Part shown: positions 37,694 to 53,167 of the stretch, in pieces
Position numbering within the stretch: the stretch's first letter is position 1
How the letters are laid out: every line of letters begins with the position of its first letter
Program-made: the position numbers and the translations under genes
Notes under the pieces: generated by a model
What the model saw: the letters and a program-made list of their open reading frames with translations, nothing else
What the model was told of the DNA's origin: nothing
Database searches by the model: none
NCBI GenBank assembly: GCA_947375135.1
Contig: CANCER010000011.1
Location: 1 to 64,000 of the forward strand
DNA: 64,000 bases
From: Comamonadaceae bacterium
GTDB lineage: Bacteria; Pseudomonadota; Gammaproteobacteria; Burkholderiales; Burkholderiaceae_C
Reading direction: 5' to 3'

Positions 37694-39217
37694 ATGACGC
37701 CTTACACCGATTCCACCGAAGTAGCCCAGTACATCCAGGGTGCCCGCAGCGCCGGCAGCAGCACCCGTACCCAGGCCATTTACAACCCCGCCACCGGCGC
37801 CGTGGCGCGCCAGGTGCGCTTGGGCAACGCCGCCGATGTGGACGCCGCCGTGGCCTCCGCACAAGCCGCCTTCCCGGCCTGGTCGGACACCCCGCCCATC
37901 CGCCGCGCCCGCGTCATGTTCAAGTTCCTGGAACTGCTGAACGCCAACAAGGATGAGCTGGCCCGCGTCATCACCGCCGAACACGGCAAGGTGTTTACCG
38001 ATGCCCAGGGTGAAGTGGCCCGCGGCATCGACATCGTCGAGTTTGCTTGCGGTATTTCCCAACTGCTCAAGGGTGACTTCACCGACCAGGTGTCAACCGG
38101 CATCGACAACTGGACCCTGCGCCAGCCCCTCGGCGTCGTGGCCGGCATCACGCCCTTCAACTTCCCCGTGATGGTGCCGATGTGGATGTTCCCCGTTGCC
38201 ATTGCCGCCGGCAACACCTTTGTCCTGAAGCCCAGCCCCCTGGACCCCAGCCCCAGCCTGTTGATTGCGGATTTGTTCAAGCAGGCCGGTCTGCCGGACG
38301 GCGTGTTCAACGTGGTGCAGGGTGACAAGGAAGCCGTGGATGCGCTGCTGGTGCACCCGGACGTGAAGGCCGTGAGCTTTGTCGGCTCCACGCCGATTGC
38401 CAACCACATTTACGAAACCGGTGCCCACCATGGCAAGCGCGTGCAGGCCCTGGGCGGCGCCAAGAACCACATGGTGGTGATGCCCGATGCCGACATCGAC
38501 CAGGCCGTGGACGCCCTGATCGGCGCCGGTTACGGCTCGGCAGGTGAACGCTGCATGGCCATCAGCGTGGCCGTGCTGGTGGGTGATGTGGCCGAGCGCT
38601 TGATGCCCAAACTGCTGGCACGCACCAAGACCCTCAAGGTGCTGGACGGCATGAACCTGGCCGCCGAGATGGGCCCCATCGTCACCCAACTGGCACATGA
38701 CCGCATCACCGGTTACATCGCCCAGGGTGTGAAGGAAGGCGCTACCTTGCTGCATGATGGCCGCGACTTCAGCGGTGCCTCTGCCGGTGCCGGTTGCGAC
38801 AAGGGCTTCTGGATGGGCGGCACGCTGTTTGACAACGTGACCCCCGAGATGCGCATCTACAAGGAAGAGATCTTCGGCCCCGTGCTGTCCTGCATGCGCG
38901 TGAAAGACCTGGCCGAAGCGGTGGACCTGATCAACGCCCATGAGTTCGGCAACGGTGTGAGCTGCTTTACCCGCGACGGCAACGTGGCGCGTGAATTCAG
39001 CCGCCGCATCCAGGTCGGCATGGTCGGCATCAATGTGCCGATTCCCGTGCCCATGGCCTGGCACGGTTTTGGCGGCTGGAAGAAGAGCCTGTTTGGCGAC
39101 ATGCATGCCTATGGCGAAGAGGGCGTGCGCTTCTACACCAAGCAGAAATCCATCATGCAGCGCTGGCCCGAAAGCATTGGCAAGGGTGCCGAGTTTGTGA
39201 TGCCTACGGCGAAGTGA
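37694..39217 (+). CDS. mmsA: Methylmalonate-semialdehyde dehydrogenase (CoA-acylating; MmsA/IolA)
   Basis: 507 residues from the ATG at 37694; the track extends the frame into the regulatory gap. It is an ALDH-fold enzyme with [31 protein letters not shown], and the nucleophile Cys in [19 protein letters not shown], the MmsA-specific context. It converts malonate semialdehyde to acetyl-CoA (end of inositol catabolism) or methylmalonate semialdehyde to propionyl-CoA (valine). With iolCDEB and iolG in the same window it can complete the inositol route, although the LysR partner also fits valine or beta-alanine use. The stop overlaps the next gene's GTG start. Confidence 0.94.
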   Translation: MTPYTDSTEVAQYIQGARSAGSSTRTQAIYNPATGAVARQVRLGNAADVDAAVASAQAAFPAWSDTPPIRRARVMFKFLELLNANKDELARVITAEHGKVFTDAQGEVARGIDIVEFACGISQLLKGDFTDQVSTGIDNWTLRQPLGVVAGITPFNFPVMVPMWMFPVAIAAGNTFVLKPSPLDPSPSLLIADLFKQAGLPDGVFNVVQGDKEAVDALLVHPDVKAVSFVGSTPIANHIYETGAHHGKRVQALGGAKNHMVVMPDADIDQAVDALIGAGYGSAGERCMAISVAVLVGDVAERLMPKLLARTKTLKVLDGMNLAAEMGPIVTQLAHDRITGYIAQGVKEGATLLHDGRDFSGASAGAGCDKGFWMGGTLFDNVTPEMRIYKEEIFGPVLSCMRVKDLAEAVDLINAHEFGNGVSCFTRDGNVAREFSRRIQVGMVGINVPIPVPMAWHGFGGWKKSLFGDMHAYGEEGVRFYTKQKSIMQRWPESIGKGAEFVMPTAK

Positions 39218-39618
39218 ACGACAAGCTGCCCGACTGGGACCTGTACCACGCCCTGCGCGAGCAGTGGACGCACGAGGACAACCTGGTCAACCACCGGCTG
39301 ATGTGGCTGATCCTGTCGCAGGGCCTGCTGTTCACCGCCTACGGCACGCTGACGATCGACAAGCACCGTTGGCTGGTCTACGGCTTTCCGGTGTTCGGCA
39401 TGGCGGTAGCAGCGGTGATCGGGGTCAGCATCTTTGCCGCGCTGGATGCCTCAGGCGCCATTGAGGCGGCTTACGAAAAAGCCGGCCTCGACCGGCTCTG
39501 CCATCTGACGCCCCAAAGCACGACCGCCCACCGGGGTAACTGGGCCGCCAAGGCGCTGCCCTTTGTGTTTGGCACGCTGTGGTTGCTGGCGGCGACCGGG
39601 TTCATCCAGGCTAACTAG
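39214..39618 (+). CDS. Small membrane protein of unknown function
   Basis: 134 residues from a GTG that overlaps the mmsA stop codon (GTGA), so translation is coupled. After a charged N terminus ([24 protein letters not shown]) there are three hydrophobic stretches, near residues 30-48, 53-77 and 113-131, with a cytoplasmic or periplasmic loop between the second and third. I do not recognise the family. Its coupling to mmsA suggests co-expression but gives no function. Confidence 0.75.
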   Translation: MNDKLPDWDLYHALREQWTHEDNLVNHRLMWLILSQGLLFTAYGTLTIDKHRWLVYGFPVFGMAVAAVIGVSIFAALDASGAIEAAYEKAGLDRLCHLTPQSTTAHRGNWAAKALPFVFGTLWLLAATGFIQAN

Positions 39619-39648
39619 CCCCCACGCTTCTCGCTGCGCGTAGTGCGC
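39616..39648 (+). repeat. 33-bp intergenic repeat, copy 1
   Basis: A 33-bp unit beginning TAGCCCCCACGCTTCTCGCT and ending in GTAGTGCGC recurs exactly 84 bp downstream. The unit contains a CGCTGCGCGTAGTGCGC partial palindrome. It abuts the stop codon of the membrane-protein gene. Such GC-rich repeats are common between genes of Comamonadaceae genomes. Confidence 0.8.
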
Positions 39649-39699
39649 TGCCCCCCGAGGGAGCCTGACCCCGCTTGGGGCGGCCCGGCGCGGGGTCCA

Positions 39700-39732
39700 T
39701 AGCCCCCACGCTTCTCGCTGCGCGTAGTGCGC
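39700..39732 (+). repeat. 33-bp intergenic repeat, copy 2
   Basis: An exact second copy of the 33-bp unit at 39616-39648. Between the copies is a GC-rich spacer with further inverted symmetry (CCCCGCTTGGGGCGG, GCCCGGCGCGGGG). The pair may form an extended RNA structure at the end of the mmsA transcript. Confidence 0.8.
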
Positions 39733-39783
39733 GGTCCCGCCGAGTTCACTAGGGGTTAGCCCCGTGCCTGTTGGCACAGAAAC

Positions 39784-39809
39784 TGCATACACTTTTTGTA
39801 TACACTTTT
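39784..39809 (+). promoter_or_regulatory. Tandem 13-bp operator-like repeat upstream of the purine/uracil permease
   Basis: TGCATACACTTTT is followed immediately by TGTATACACTTTT, a direct tandem duplication with one difference. The second unit contains the perfect palindrome TGTATACA. Such sites are typical of GntR-type regulators. The element ends 19 bp before the permease ATG. Confidence 0.5.
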
Positions 39810-39828
39810 CTGATGCAAAGGGCCTTCC

Positions 39829-41322
39829 ATGACCACCACGACAGCGGTTCATCCCATTGATGAGCGACTCCCCACCGGCAAATTAACCGTGCTGGGTTTG
39901 CAGCATGTGCTGGTGATGTATGCCGGCGCGGTGGCCGTGCCGCTGATCGTCGGGCGCGCCCTCAAGCTCAGCCCCGAGCAGGTGGCGATGCTGATTTCGG
40001 CCGATCTGTTTTGCTGCGGTCTGGTGACCTTGATCCAGTCGCTGGGTGCGACGCAGTGGTTTGGCATTCGGCTGCCCGTCATGATGGGTGTGACCTTTGC
40101 CTCGGTTGCGCCCATGGTGGCGATTGCCGGTGCCACGCCGGGCGTGGAGGGCGCGGGACTCATCTTCGGCGCCATCATCGGCGCCGGGGTGATCTCCATG
40201 CTCATTGCGCCGCTGGTCAGCCGCATGCTGCGCTTCTTCCCGCCGGTGGTCACCGGCACCATCATTGCGGTCATCGGCATCAGCCTGATGCGCGTGGGCA
40301 TCAACTGGATTTTCGGCAACCCCTTCGGCCCCACCGCGCCCAGCGTGGTGAATCCGGAGCATGCCAAGTGGCTGGCCGACGTCACGGCCGCGGCCAGCGC
40401 GGCGGGCAGCAGCCTGCCGCCCATACCCAAAGGCCTGGCGCTGGCAGCCAGCGTGCCCAACCCCAAGTATGCGGACCTGAGCGGCGTCGGCATTGCAGCG
40501 CTGGTGCTGGCTTCCATCCTCCTGATTGCCAAATACGGCCGGGGCTTCATTTCCAACATCTCGGTGCTGCTGGGCATTGTGGTGGGCGGCATCGTGTCCA
40601 CGGCCGTGGGCCTCATGAATTTCGACAAGGTGGCCAAGGCTGCCTGGTTTGATGTGGTGCTGCCCTTCGGCATTGCCGCGCCGGTGTTCGACCCCATCCT
40701 GATACTCACCATGACACTGGTGATGATTGTGGTGATGATCGAATCCACCGGCATGTTTCTGGCGTTGGGCGAAATGACCGACCGCACCATTGACCAGGCC
40801 GCACTCACCCGCGGTCTGCGTACCGACGGCCTGGGCACGCTGATCGGCGGCATCTTCAACACCTTCCCCTACACCAGCTTCTCGCAAAACGTGGGCCTGG
40901 TGGCGGTGACCGGCGTGAAGAGCCGCTTTGTCTGCGTGGCCGGTGGCGTGATCCTGATTGTGCTGGGGCTGCTGCCCAAGATGGCGGCACTGGTGGAGTC
41001 GCTGCCCACGGTGGTGCTGGGCGGCGCCGGGCTGGTGATGTTCGGCATGGTCACAGCCACCGGCATCCGCATCCTGGCCGGGGTGGATTTCAAAACCAAC
41101 CGCAACAACGCCTTTGTGGTGGCGGTGTCCATCGGTGTGGGCATGATCCCGCTGGTAGCGCCCAACTTCAAGCAGTGGATGCCGCACGGCCTGCACCCGC
41201 TGATCGAGTCCGGCATTTTGCTGACCTCGATTGCAGCGCTGCTGCTCAACCTCTATTTCAATGGCGCAAAGGGCGGTGCCAAGGATGCCGTGGCGGCGGC
41301 CAAGCAGGCCGACGCGCACTAA
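39829..41322 (+). CDS. NCS2-family nucleobase permease (xanthine/uracil type)
   Basis: A 497-residue inner-membrane protein with about 12-14 hydrophobic segments. The NCS2 signature is visible as QNVGLVAVTGVKSR (about 351-364), and the N terminus has VLGLQHVLVMYAGAVAVPLIVG, the first helix of this family. It is a proton- or sodium-coupled importer of xanthine, uric acid or uracil; the exact base cannot be read safely. GGGCCTTCC lies before the ATG. The 3' end overlaps the convergent rhodanese gene by 4 bp. Confidence 0.92.
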   Translation: MTTTTAVHPIDERLPTGKLTVLGLQHVLVMYAGAVAVPLIVGRALKLSPEQVAMLISADLFCCGLVTLIQSLGATQWFGIRLPVMMGVTFASVAPMVAIAGATPGVEGAGLIFGAIIGAGVISMLIAPLVSRMLRFFPPVVTGTIIAVIGISLMRVGINWIFGNPFGPTAPSVVNPEHAKWLADVTAAASAAGSSLPPIPKGLALAASVPNPKYADLSGVGIAALVLASILLIAKYGRGFISNISVLLGIVVGGIVSTAVGLMNFDKVAKAAWFDVVLPFGIAAPVFDPILILTMTLVMIVVMIESTGMFLALGEMTDRTIDQAALTRGLRTDGLGTLIGGIFNTFPYTSFSQNVGLVAVTGVKSRFVCVAGGVILIVLGLLPKMAALVESLPTVVLGGAGLVMFGMVTATGIRILAGVDFKTNRNNAFVVAVSIGVGMIPLVAPNFKQWMPHGLHPLIESGILLTSIAALLLNLYFNGAKGGAKDAVAAAKQADAH

Positions 41323-41699
41323 TCGAAGGAAAGCGTATCCGGCTGGGCCACCGGCTGGCCTGCCGCCACCCAGGCATCAAAGCCACCGGCAAGGTTCAGC
41401 ACATTCAGATAGCCCATCTCCTGCAAGGCGGCACCGGCCAACGCGGCCCGGCCGCTGGTCTTGCAGTACAGCACGACCTGGATATCGCGCGCCTGCAGAG
41501 CGGGCATGCCACTGAAGCGGAACTCCAGCATGCCACGCGAGATGTGAATGGCACCGGGCAGGTGGCCGGCGGCGAACTCGTCGGCCTCGCGCACATCCAC
41601 CAGCACGCTGGCCTCGCGGATGGCTTGCCCGGCGTCAGCAACAGAAACTTCCAAAACGCGCGCCTTGGCGGCTGCGACCAGATCGTGTGCGGTTTTCAT
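41319..41699 (-). CDS. Rhodanese-like domain protein (cytoplasmic)
   Basis: 126 residues from the ATG at 41699 behind an AAAGGACA ribosome site; the track start 90 bp upstream lies in the preceding gene. A single rhodanese domain with SVLVDVREADEFAAGHLPGAIHI and the active-site loop VLYCKTSGRAAL, whose Cys carries the persulfide. Likely sulfur transfer or detoxification. It follows the methyltransferase gene by 13 bp in the same operon. Confidence 0.87.
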   Translation of the reverse strand: MKTAHDLVAAAKARVLEVSVADAGQAIREASVLVDVREADEFAAGHLPGAIHISRGMLEFRFSGMPALQARDIQVVLYCKTSGRAALAGAALQEMGYLNVLNLAGGFDAWVAAGQPVAQPDTLSFD

Positions 41700-41712
41700 G
41701 GCTTGTCCTTTT

Positions 41713-42312
41713 TCAGATGCGTTGACCGAGCCAGCGCGTGACATGCGCCAGCCCCTGATGTCCCGGCCCCTCGGACAGGGTGGTCTCACCCTGCCAGGCC
41801 AATACGGGTTGCAACAGGTCTGCGAATTCTGCCGCCAGTTGTTCCGGCGTGTAGAGCATATCCACGTCCCTGGGGCCGCCGCTGCTGTGGTGCAACTGCT
41901 GGGGGTGAAAGGCTTCGAGGATCAGCCAGCCACCGGGCTTGAGCCCCTGTGCCAGCGCACGGTGCGCCCGCAACCGGATGCTGCCGGGCAGGTGCACATA
42001 GATCAGCACCACCGCGTCCACGCTGGCGGGCGCGGGCGACCAGTCGGCCAGATCGACGAAGGTGGTGGTCAGCGTGACCCCTTTTTCAGCCGCCAGGGTT
42101 TGCGCCTTTTGCAGGCCGACGCTGGAGTTGTCGACCGAGGTCACGGCATGGCCCTGGCCGGCCAGCCAGACGCCGTTGCGGCCCTCGCCGTCACCGGGCA
42201 CCAGTACGACGCTGGCAGCTGGCAGACGAAGGGCTGCTTCGCGCAAAAAAGCGTTGGCTTCTGTGCCGTATTTGAAGCCCGGCTCGGCAAAGCGCTGGTC
42301 CCAGAAATTCAT
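41713..42312 (-). CDS. Class I SAM-dependent methyltransferase (TehB-like)
   Basis: A 199-residue Rossmann methyltransferase. It starts MNFWDQRFAEPGFKYGTEANAF, as in small thiol/tellurite methyltransferases. The SAM motif I is degenerate-looking (VVLVPGDGEGRNGVWLA), followed by VTSVDNSSVGLQKAQ. The substrate is unknown; a toxic oxyanion or thiol is plausible given neighbours (rhodanese, AhpD-like proteins, metal-responsive regulator). It is 9 bp downstream of the AhpD-like gene. Confidence 0.85.
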   Translation of the reverse strand: MNFWDQRFAEPGFKYGTEANAFLREAALRLPAASVVLVPGDGEGRNGVWLAGQGHAVTSVDNSSVGLQKAQTLAAEKGVTLTTTFVDLADWSPAPASVDAVVLIYVHLPGSIRLRAHRALAQGLKPGGWLILEAFHPQQLHHSSGGPRDVDMLYTPEQLAAEFADLLQPVLAWQGETTLSEGPGHQGLAHVTRWLGQRI

Positions 42313-42321
42313 GGCCAGGCC

Positions 42322-42672
42322 TTACGCCGGTGCCGACATGGCGTCGAAGGCGGCCAGCGCCTCTGCGGTGTACATCAGGGCCGGGCCACCGCCCATGTAG
42401 ACGCACACGGCCAGCATTTCTTCCAGTTCCTGCTTGCTGCAGCCCAGCTTGATCAGGGCCTTGACGTGAAAGCCGATGCAGCCCGAGCAATGCTGGGTGA
42501 TCCCGATGGCCAGGGCCATCAGCTCCTTGTGTTTGGCGCTGACGGCGCCCTCCGCCATGGCGGCACGCGCCAGCTGGCCAAAGGCCTGCATGGCGTCGGG
42601 CTGGGCTTTGCGCAGGGGCGCCAGGTTGGCGTTGATGTTCTGGATCAGGCCGGTGTGGTCAAAGGTGCTCAT
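42322..42672 (-). CDS. Carboxymuconolactone decarboxylase/AhpD-family protein with CxxC
   Basis: A 116-residue AhpD-like helical protein. The redox motif is HCSGCIGFHVKALIKLG (CxxC plus the downstream His), and ELMALAIGIT precedes it as in alkylhydroperoxidase-like proteins. Probably a peroxidase or thiol-redox protein. It is the first gene of a three-gene minus-strand operon and is divergent from the MerR regulator, with a 20-bp palindrome between them. Confidence 0.87.
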   Translation of the reverse strand: MSTFDHTGLIQNINANLAPLRKAQPDAMQAFGQLARAAMAEGAVSAKHKELMALAIGITQHCSGCIGFHVKALIKLGCSKQELEEMLAVCVYMGGGPALMYTAEALAAFDAMSAPA

Positions 42673-42712
42673 GGGGGCTCACAATCAAAGTGGGGAAGGA
42701 ATAAGGAGGATT

Positions 42713-42732
42713 TTATACCCCATGGGGTATAA
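42713..42732. promoter_or_regulatory. Perfect 20-bp palindrome in the AhpD/MerR divergent promoter
   Basis: TTATACCCCATGGGGTATAA is fully self-complementary. It lies 41 bp upstream of the AhpD-like ATG and 57 bp upstream of the MerR start, so a bound regulator could act on both. The A/T-flanked C-tract/G-tract layout recalls CsoR-type sites as well as long MerR operators. Confidence 0.7.
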
Positions 42733-42789
42733 GATGCAACCTTTGCAACGCACACTGGTGCTGCATCAACAAATGACGGGGGACAGGTG

Positions 42790-43209
42790 ATGGAACGCAT
42801 GAATATCGGACAGGCAGCCAAGGCTTCGGGCGTGTCGGCCAAAATGATCCGCCACTACGAAAGCATCGGCTTGGTTGCGCCGGCGGCGCGCACCGAGGCC
42901 GGTTACCGCCTGTATGGCGCGCGCGACATCCACACCCTGCAGTTTGTGCGCCATGCGCGCGACCTGGGTTTCTCCCTGGCGCAGATCGGCGAACTGATTG
43001 GCCTGTGGCAGGACCGTTCGCGCCCTAGCCGCCAGGTGAAAGCCCTGGCCCAGGCGCATATCCGCGCGTTAGAGCAAAAGGCCGCGGAGTTGCTCACCAT
43101 GAAAGCTACGTTGGCGCAACTGGTGCAGTGCTGCCATGGCGACGACCGGCCCGAATGCCCGATTCTGGAAACCCTGGCCAACGACCGGCAACCGGCAGCC
43201 GGGCACTGA
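42790..43209 (+). CDS. MerR-family regulator, CueR-like (probable Cu/Ag-responsive)
   Basis: 139 residues from the ATG at 42790, 6 bp after a GGGGGA ribosome site; an alternative ATG is at 42799. The winged helix is MNIGQAAKASGVSAKMIRHYESIGL with RTEAGYRLYGARDI, and a dimerisation helix follows. The C-terminal loop CCHGDDRPECPILETLA matches the CueR metal loop (Cys-x7-Cys) for monovalent copper-type ions. It would activate divergent or distant genes by twisting a long-spacer promoter. No copper ATPase or chaperone gene is adjacent. Confidence 0.87.
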   Translation: MERMNIGQAAKASGVSAKMIRHYESIGLVAPAARTEAGYRLYGARDIHTLQFVRHARDLGFSLAQIGELIGLWQDRSRPSRQVKALAQAHIRALEQKAAELLTMKATLAQLVQCCHGDDRPECPILETLANDRQPAAGH

Positions 43210-43211
43210 CT

Positions 43212-43760
43212 TCAGTCGTTCTCCGGCTGCACCTGCAGCGCTTCCAGAAAGCGCGACACCATGTTGTAGGTGGCAATCACACCGACGAGTTCCACCAGGG
43301 CTTGCGTGGAATCCAGCGCCTGCTGCACGCGGTCAAAGCAGGCATCGGTGACCTGCACATTGCACGTCATCTCCCGCGTCAGTTGCAGCACCGCGCGCTC
43401 GGCCTCGCTGAACAGCACCGCATCCTGCAGCGCGGCGTCCAGGTTCTTCAGCCGCTCCAGTTGCGCGGGTGTGCCGCCCACGGCCAGCCACTCCGGCGCA
43501 TGCTGCAGCAGCTCGTAGTCGGCGCGGTTCAGTACCGCCACCGCGCAGATGGCCAGCTCCCTGAGCCTGGCATCCAGCAACAGGGCATTGCGCACCGCGC
43601 CCAAAAAGCCATTCCAGCCGACGGCAAAGGCCGGGCTGTTGAGCAGCATGCGGTCCAGATTCAGCAGGGTGCCGCCGCGCCGCTTGCGGATAGCCTGCAC
43701 CACGTCCATGGGTTCCAGTTGGTCGTCCGGCCGCTGGGGGATTCGGAGGGGATGGGGCAT
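43212..43760 (-). CDS. Carboxymuconolactone decarboxylase/AhpD-like protein without CxxC
   Basis: A 182-residue protein of the AhpD-like superfamily: RELAICAVAVLNRADYELLQHAPEWLAVGG holds the family core with Glu and His, but the CxxC pair is absent. At the C terminus it has ELVGVIATYNMVSRFLEAL, common in these proteins. Enzymatic activity uncertain. It lies 2 bp before the ABC ATPase gene in the minus-strand orientation and is probably the last gene of the SsuABC-type operon. Confidence 0.83.
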   Translation of the reverse strand: MPHPLRIPQRPDDQLEPMDVVQAIRKRRGGTLLNLDRMLLNSPAFAVGWNGFLGAVRNALLLDARLRELAICAVAVLNRADYELLQHAPEWLAVGGTPAQLERLKNLDAALQDAVLFSEAERAVLQLTREMTCNVQVTDACFDRVQQALDSTQALVELVGVIATYNMVSRFLEALQVQPEND

Positions 43761-43762
43761 GC

Positions 43763-44557
43763 TCAGTCCACCGCAGCGATCAGCTCGGCAGCGTGGTGGC
43801 GCTGCTGCTCTTCCATCACCAGCTGACCCAGCTCGCGCTTGAGGCTATTGAAGGCAGGTGAAGAGGGGTCGCGCAGGCGCGGCAGGTCCACCAGCAGGTC
43901 GCGCTTGACGGTTCCCGGGCGGTAGGTCATGACCACAATGCGGTCGGCCAGGTAAATGGCCTCCTCGATGCTGTGCGTCACAAAAATCACCGTCTTGCCC
44001 AGCTCGGCCCAGATGCGCAGCAGCTCGTCCTGCAGATTGCGGCGCGTGAGCGCATCGAGTGCGCCAAAGGGTTCGTCCATCAGCAGGATGGGCGAGTCCA
44101 GCGCCAGGATGCGGGCAATCGCCACGCGCTGGCGCATGCCGCCCGACAGGTCCTTGGGGTAGCGGCTGCGGAAGTCGGTGAGGCCCAGCTTGGCCAGCAG
44201 CGTGGTGACGGTATCGTGGATTTTTTCCGCTGATTCGCCCTTGATTTCCAGACCGAAGGCGATGTTTTTTTCCACCGTCATCCAGGGGAAGAGGGCGTAT
44301 TCCTGGAACACCATGCCGCGGTCCGGCCCGGGGCCGGTGACCGCTTGGCCGTCGGCCGTGATGCTGCCGCTGCTGGGCAGCGAAAAGCCGGCAATGGCAT
44401 TGAGCAGGGTGGACTTGCCACAGCCCGAGGGGCCGAGCAGGCAGACAAACTGGCCGCGCGGAATGTCGAGGTGAATGTCTTTCAGTGCGACCACTTCACG
44501 GTCCGCACTGGCGAAGATTTTGTGGACGCCTTGGATGGCAATATGCGATGCGCTCAT
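43763..44557 (-). CDS. ABC transporter ATP-binding protein (SsuB/TauB type)
   Basis: 264 residues from the ATG at 44557. Walker A GPSGCGKST (about 45-53), signature LSGGMRQRVAIARIL, Walker B LLMDEPFGALDALTR and switch VTHSIEEA are those of the nitrate/sulfonate/taurine importer family. It works with the permease and binding protein just upstream in the operon. It begins 1 bp after the permease stop. Confidence 0.92.
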   Translation of the reverse strand: MSASHIAIQGVHKIFASADREVVALKDIHLDIPRGQFVCLLGPSGCGKSTLLNAIAGFSLPSSGSITADGQAVTGPGPDRGMVFQEYALFPWMTVEKNIAFGLEIKGESAEKIHDTVTTLLAKLGLTDFRSRYPKDLSGGMRQRVAIARILALDSPILLMDEPFGALDALTRRNLQDELLRIWAELGKTVIFVTHSIEEAIYLADRIVVMTYRPGTVKRDLLVDLPRLRDPSSPAFNSLKRELGQLVMEEQQRHHAAELIAAVD

Positions 44558-44558
44558 G

Positions 44559-45383
44559 TCAATGCTCCAGACCACGGTGCCAGCGCAGCAAATAGTTGTT
44601 CAGTTTGTTCACGCCCATGTCGATGGCCAGGCCCAGCATGCCGATGCTGACCATGCCGGCGATGATTTTGTCGGACCAGAAATACTCCCGTGCCTCCAGA
44701 ATCCTAAAGCCCAGGCCGTTGTTCACCGCAATCATCTCGGACACGATGACCACGATAAAGGCGGTGCCGATGCCGATGCGCACGCCCGACAAAATGTAGG
44801 GCACGGAGGCCGGCAATATCACGCGCAAAAACAGCGTGCGTTGATTCGCACCCAGGTTGCGCGCGGCACGCAGGTAGATGCCGTCCACATGGCGAACGCC
44901 GGCGATGGTGTTGATCAGCACCGGGAAGAAAGCACCGATGCTGATGAGGAAGATGGCCGGCGGATTGCCCAAGCCGAACCACAGAATCGCCAACGGAATG
45001 TAGGCAATCGGCGGGATGGGCCGCAACACCTGCGCCAGCGGATTGAGCCAGGCATAGACGCGCGGGCTCGCACCCATCACCAGGCCCAGCGGCAAGGCCA
45101 GGCCGGCGCCCACACAAAAGCCCACCGCCACCCGGTACATGCTGCCGGTGGCGTCCAGAATCAGCTCCCCCGAGATGGCCCAGGCCAGCCAGCTGCCACC
45201 GGTTTCAGCGAACGACTTGGGCGGCAGCAGGTAGGCCACCCAGCGTGTCACCACCGCCCAGGGCGAGGGCAGCACATGCTCGTTCACCCAGCCCAGGCTG
45301 GAGACGGTTTGCCAGATGGCAATCAGGACGATGGGAACGATGAACCCGGCGCCCGCTTCGCGCCAGTTAAAGGGTTTGCGCAT
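44559..45383 (-). CDS. ABC transporter permease (SsuC/TauC type)
   Basis: A 274-residue inner-membrane permease with about six segments. The EAA-like loop reads RAARNLGANQRTLFLRVILPASVPYILSGVRIG, typical of sulfonate/nitrate/thiamine-precursor importers. It lies between the binding protein (6-bp gap) and the ATPase. Confidence 0.92.
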   Translation of the reverse strand: MRKPFNWREAGAGFIVPIVLIAIWQTVSSLGWVNEHVLPSPWAVVTRWVAYLLPPKSFAETGGSWLAWAISGELILDATGSMYRVAVGFCVGAGLALPLGLVMGASPRVYAWLNPLAQVLRPIPPIAYIPLAILWFGLGNPPAIFLISIGAFFPVLINTIAGVRHVDGIYLRAARNLGANQRTLFLRVILPASVPYILSGVRIGIGTAFIVVIVSEMIAVNNGLGFRILEAREYFWSDKIIAGMVSIGMLGLAIDMGVNKLNNYLLRWHRGLEH

Positions 45384-45389
45384 GGCGGT

Positions 45390-46373
45390 TTACTTCACGC
45401 CCAGGGACTTCTTGGCCGCATCCAGCAGGTCGGTCTTGACCCAGTCGGTGGCCACCGGCGGCTTGTCCATCTTCCCGATGCCGTACTTGGCCATCAGGTC
45501 GGTGGAGACCTGGATGTGCGCGGGCGTGATGTCAAAACTGTAGGGCGAGTTGCCGATGGCGTCGTCAAAGTCGTCCTTGGTGATCTGGCCCTTGAAGACG
45601 GTTTGCGTGACAAACTTTTCCGCCGTGGCCTTGTTGTCGATAAAGGTCTTGGTAGCTTCGACAAAACAGCGCATGAACTTCTCGGCCAGGGGGCGGCGCT
45701 CCTTGTAGAACTTCTCGGTCATCACCAGGGTGCGCACCGGCTCGCCAATCGGCGTGTCGTAGGGTTTGAGAATTTCCACGCCGAAGTTTTTGTTCAGCGC
45801 CTGCGAGGCCTGCGGCTCCGTCTGCATGATGGCGTCCAGGTTCTTGCCGATGAGGGCGGCGTTCAGGTCCGGGTAGCCCAGGTAAATCAGCTGCACGTCC
45901 TTGCCGGGTGCGTCAGAAGAACTGATGCCGTTCTGCCCCAGCTCGGTGGCCAGCAGCAGTTCCTGGATGCTGCCGCGCGTGACCCCAACCTTCTTACCCT
46001 TCAGGTCTTTGATGGTCTTGATACCGGCGTCCGGGCGCGCCACCAGGCGCGCGCCGCCCTTGGCAAAACCGGCCACCACGTAAATCGGGATGCCCTTGGC
46101 GCGTCCCGAGATGGCGGCCTCGGAAGCCGTGGCGCCCACATCCAGCTCACCGGCAATGATGGCCTGCATCACGTCCAGACCCTTGGCGAAGGTACTTTCT
46201 TCCACCTTGATGCCGCACTTGGGGGCGATTTCCTTGATGTAGGAAATGGCGGCAAAGTGCGCCAGTTTGAGGTTGCCCAGGCGGATCACGTCATCGGCGG
46301 CGCGGGCGGAAAAGCTGGTGAAAGTCGTAAATGCGGCGCAGGCCAACAGGCCCACAGCGAGGGGTTTGAACAT
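45390..46373 (-). CDS. ABC transporter substrate-binding protein (SsuA/TauA/NMT1-like)
   Basis: 327 residues from the ATG at 46373. Signal peptide [20 protein letters not shown] with cleavage near ARAA, then [20 protein letters not shown]. The mature part has the NMT1/sulfonate-binding layout, with [25 protein letters not shown] in the hinge region. The ligand may be a sulfonate, nitrile or heterocycle; none of the desulfonating enzymes (SsuD, TauD) is nearby, so the substrate is open. It is divergent from the giant sensor kinase, with a 122-bp gap. Confidence 0.9.
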   Translation of the reverse strand: MFKPLAVGLLACAAFTTFTSFSARAADDVIRLGNLKLAHFAAISYIKEIAPKCGIKVEESTFAKGLDVMQAIIAGELDVGATASEAAISGRAKGIPIYVVAGFAKGGARLVARPDAGIKTIKDLKGKKVGVTRGSIQELLLATELGQNGISSSDAPGKDVQLIYLGYPDLNAALIGKNLDAIMQTEPQASQALNKNFGVEILKPYDTPIGEPVRTLVMTEKFYKERRPLAEKFMRCFVEATKTFIDNKATAEKFVTQTVFKGQITKDDFDDAIGNSPYSFDITPAHIQVSTDLMAKYGIGKMDKPPVATDWVKTDLLDAAKKSLGVK

Positions 46374-46495
46374 GGTTTGTCTCCGTTGATATCGGTGAGG
46401 CAGATGCACGCTTGCTCTGCACTGACGCTATTGTGCCGCCCTCTGCGACATTGCACCCGGACCCGACCGGGACCAATGGTTGTAGAGTAGCTGCC

Positions 46496-53164
<6,669 letters not shown>

Positions 53165-53167
53165 GCC

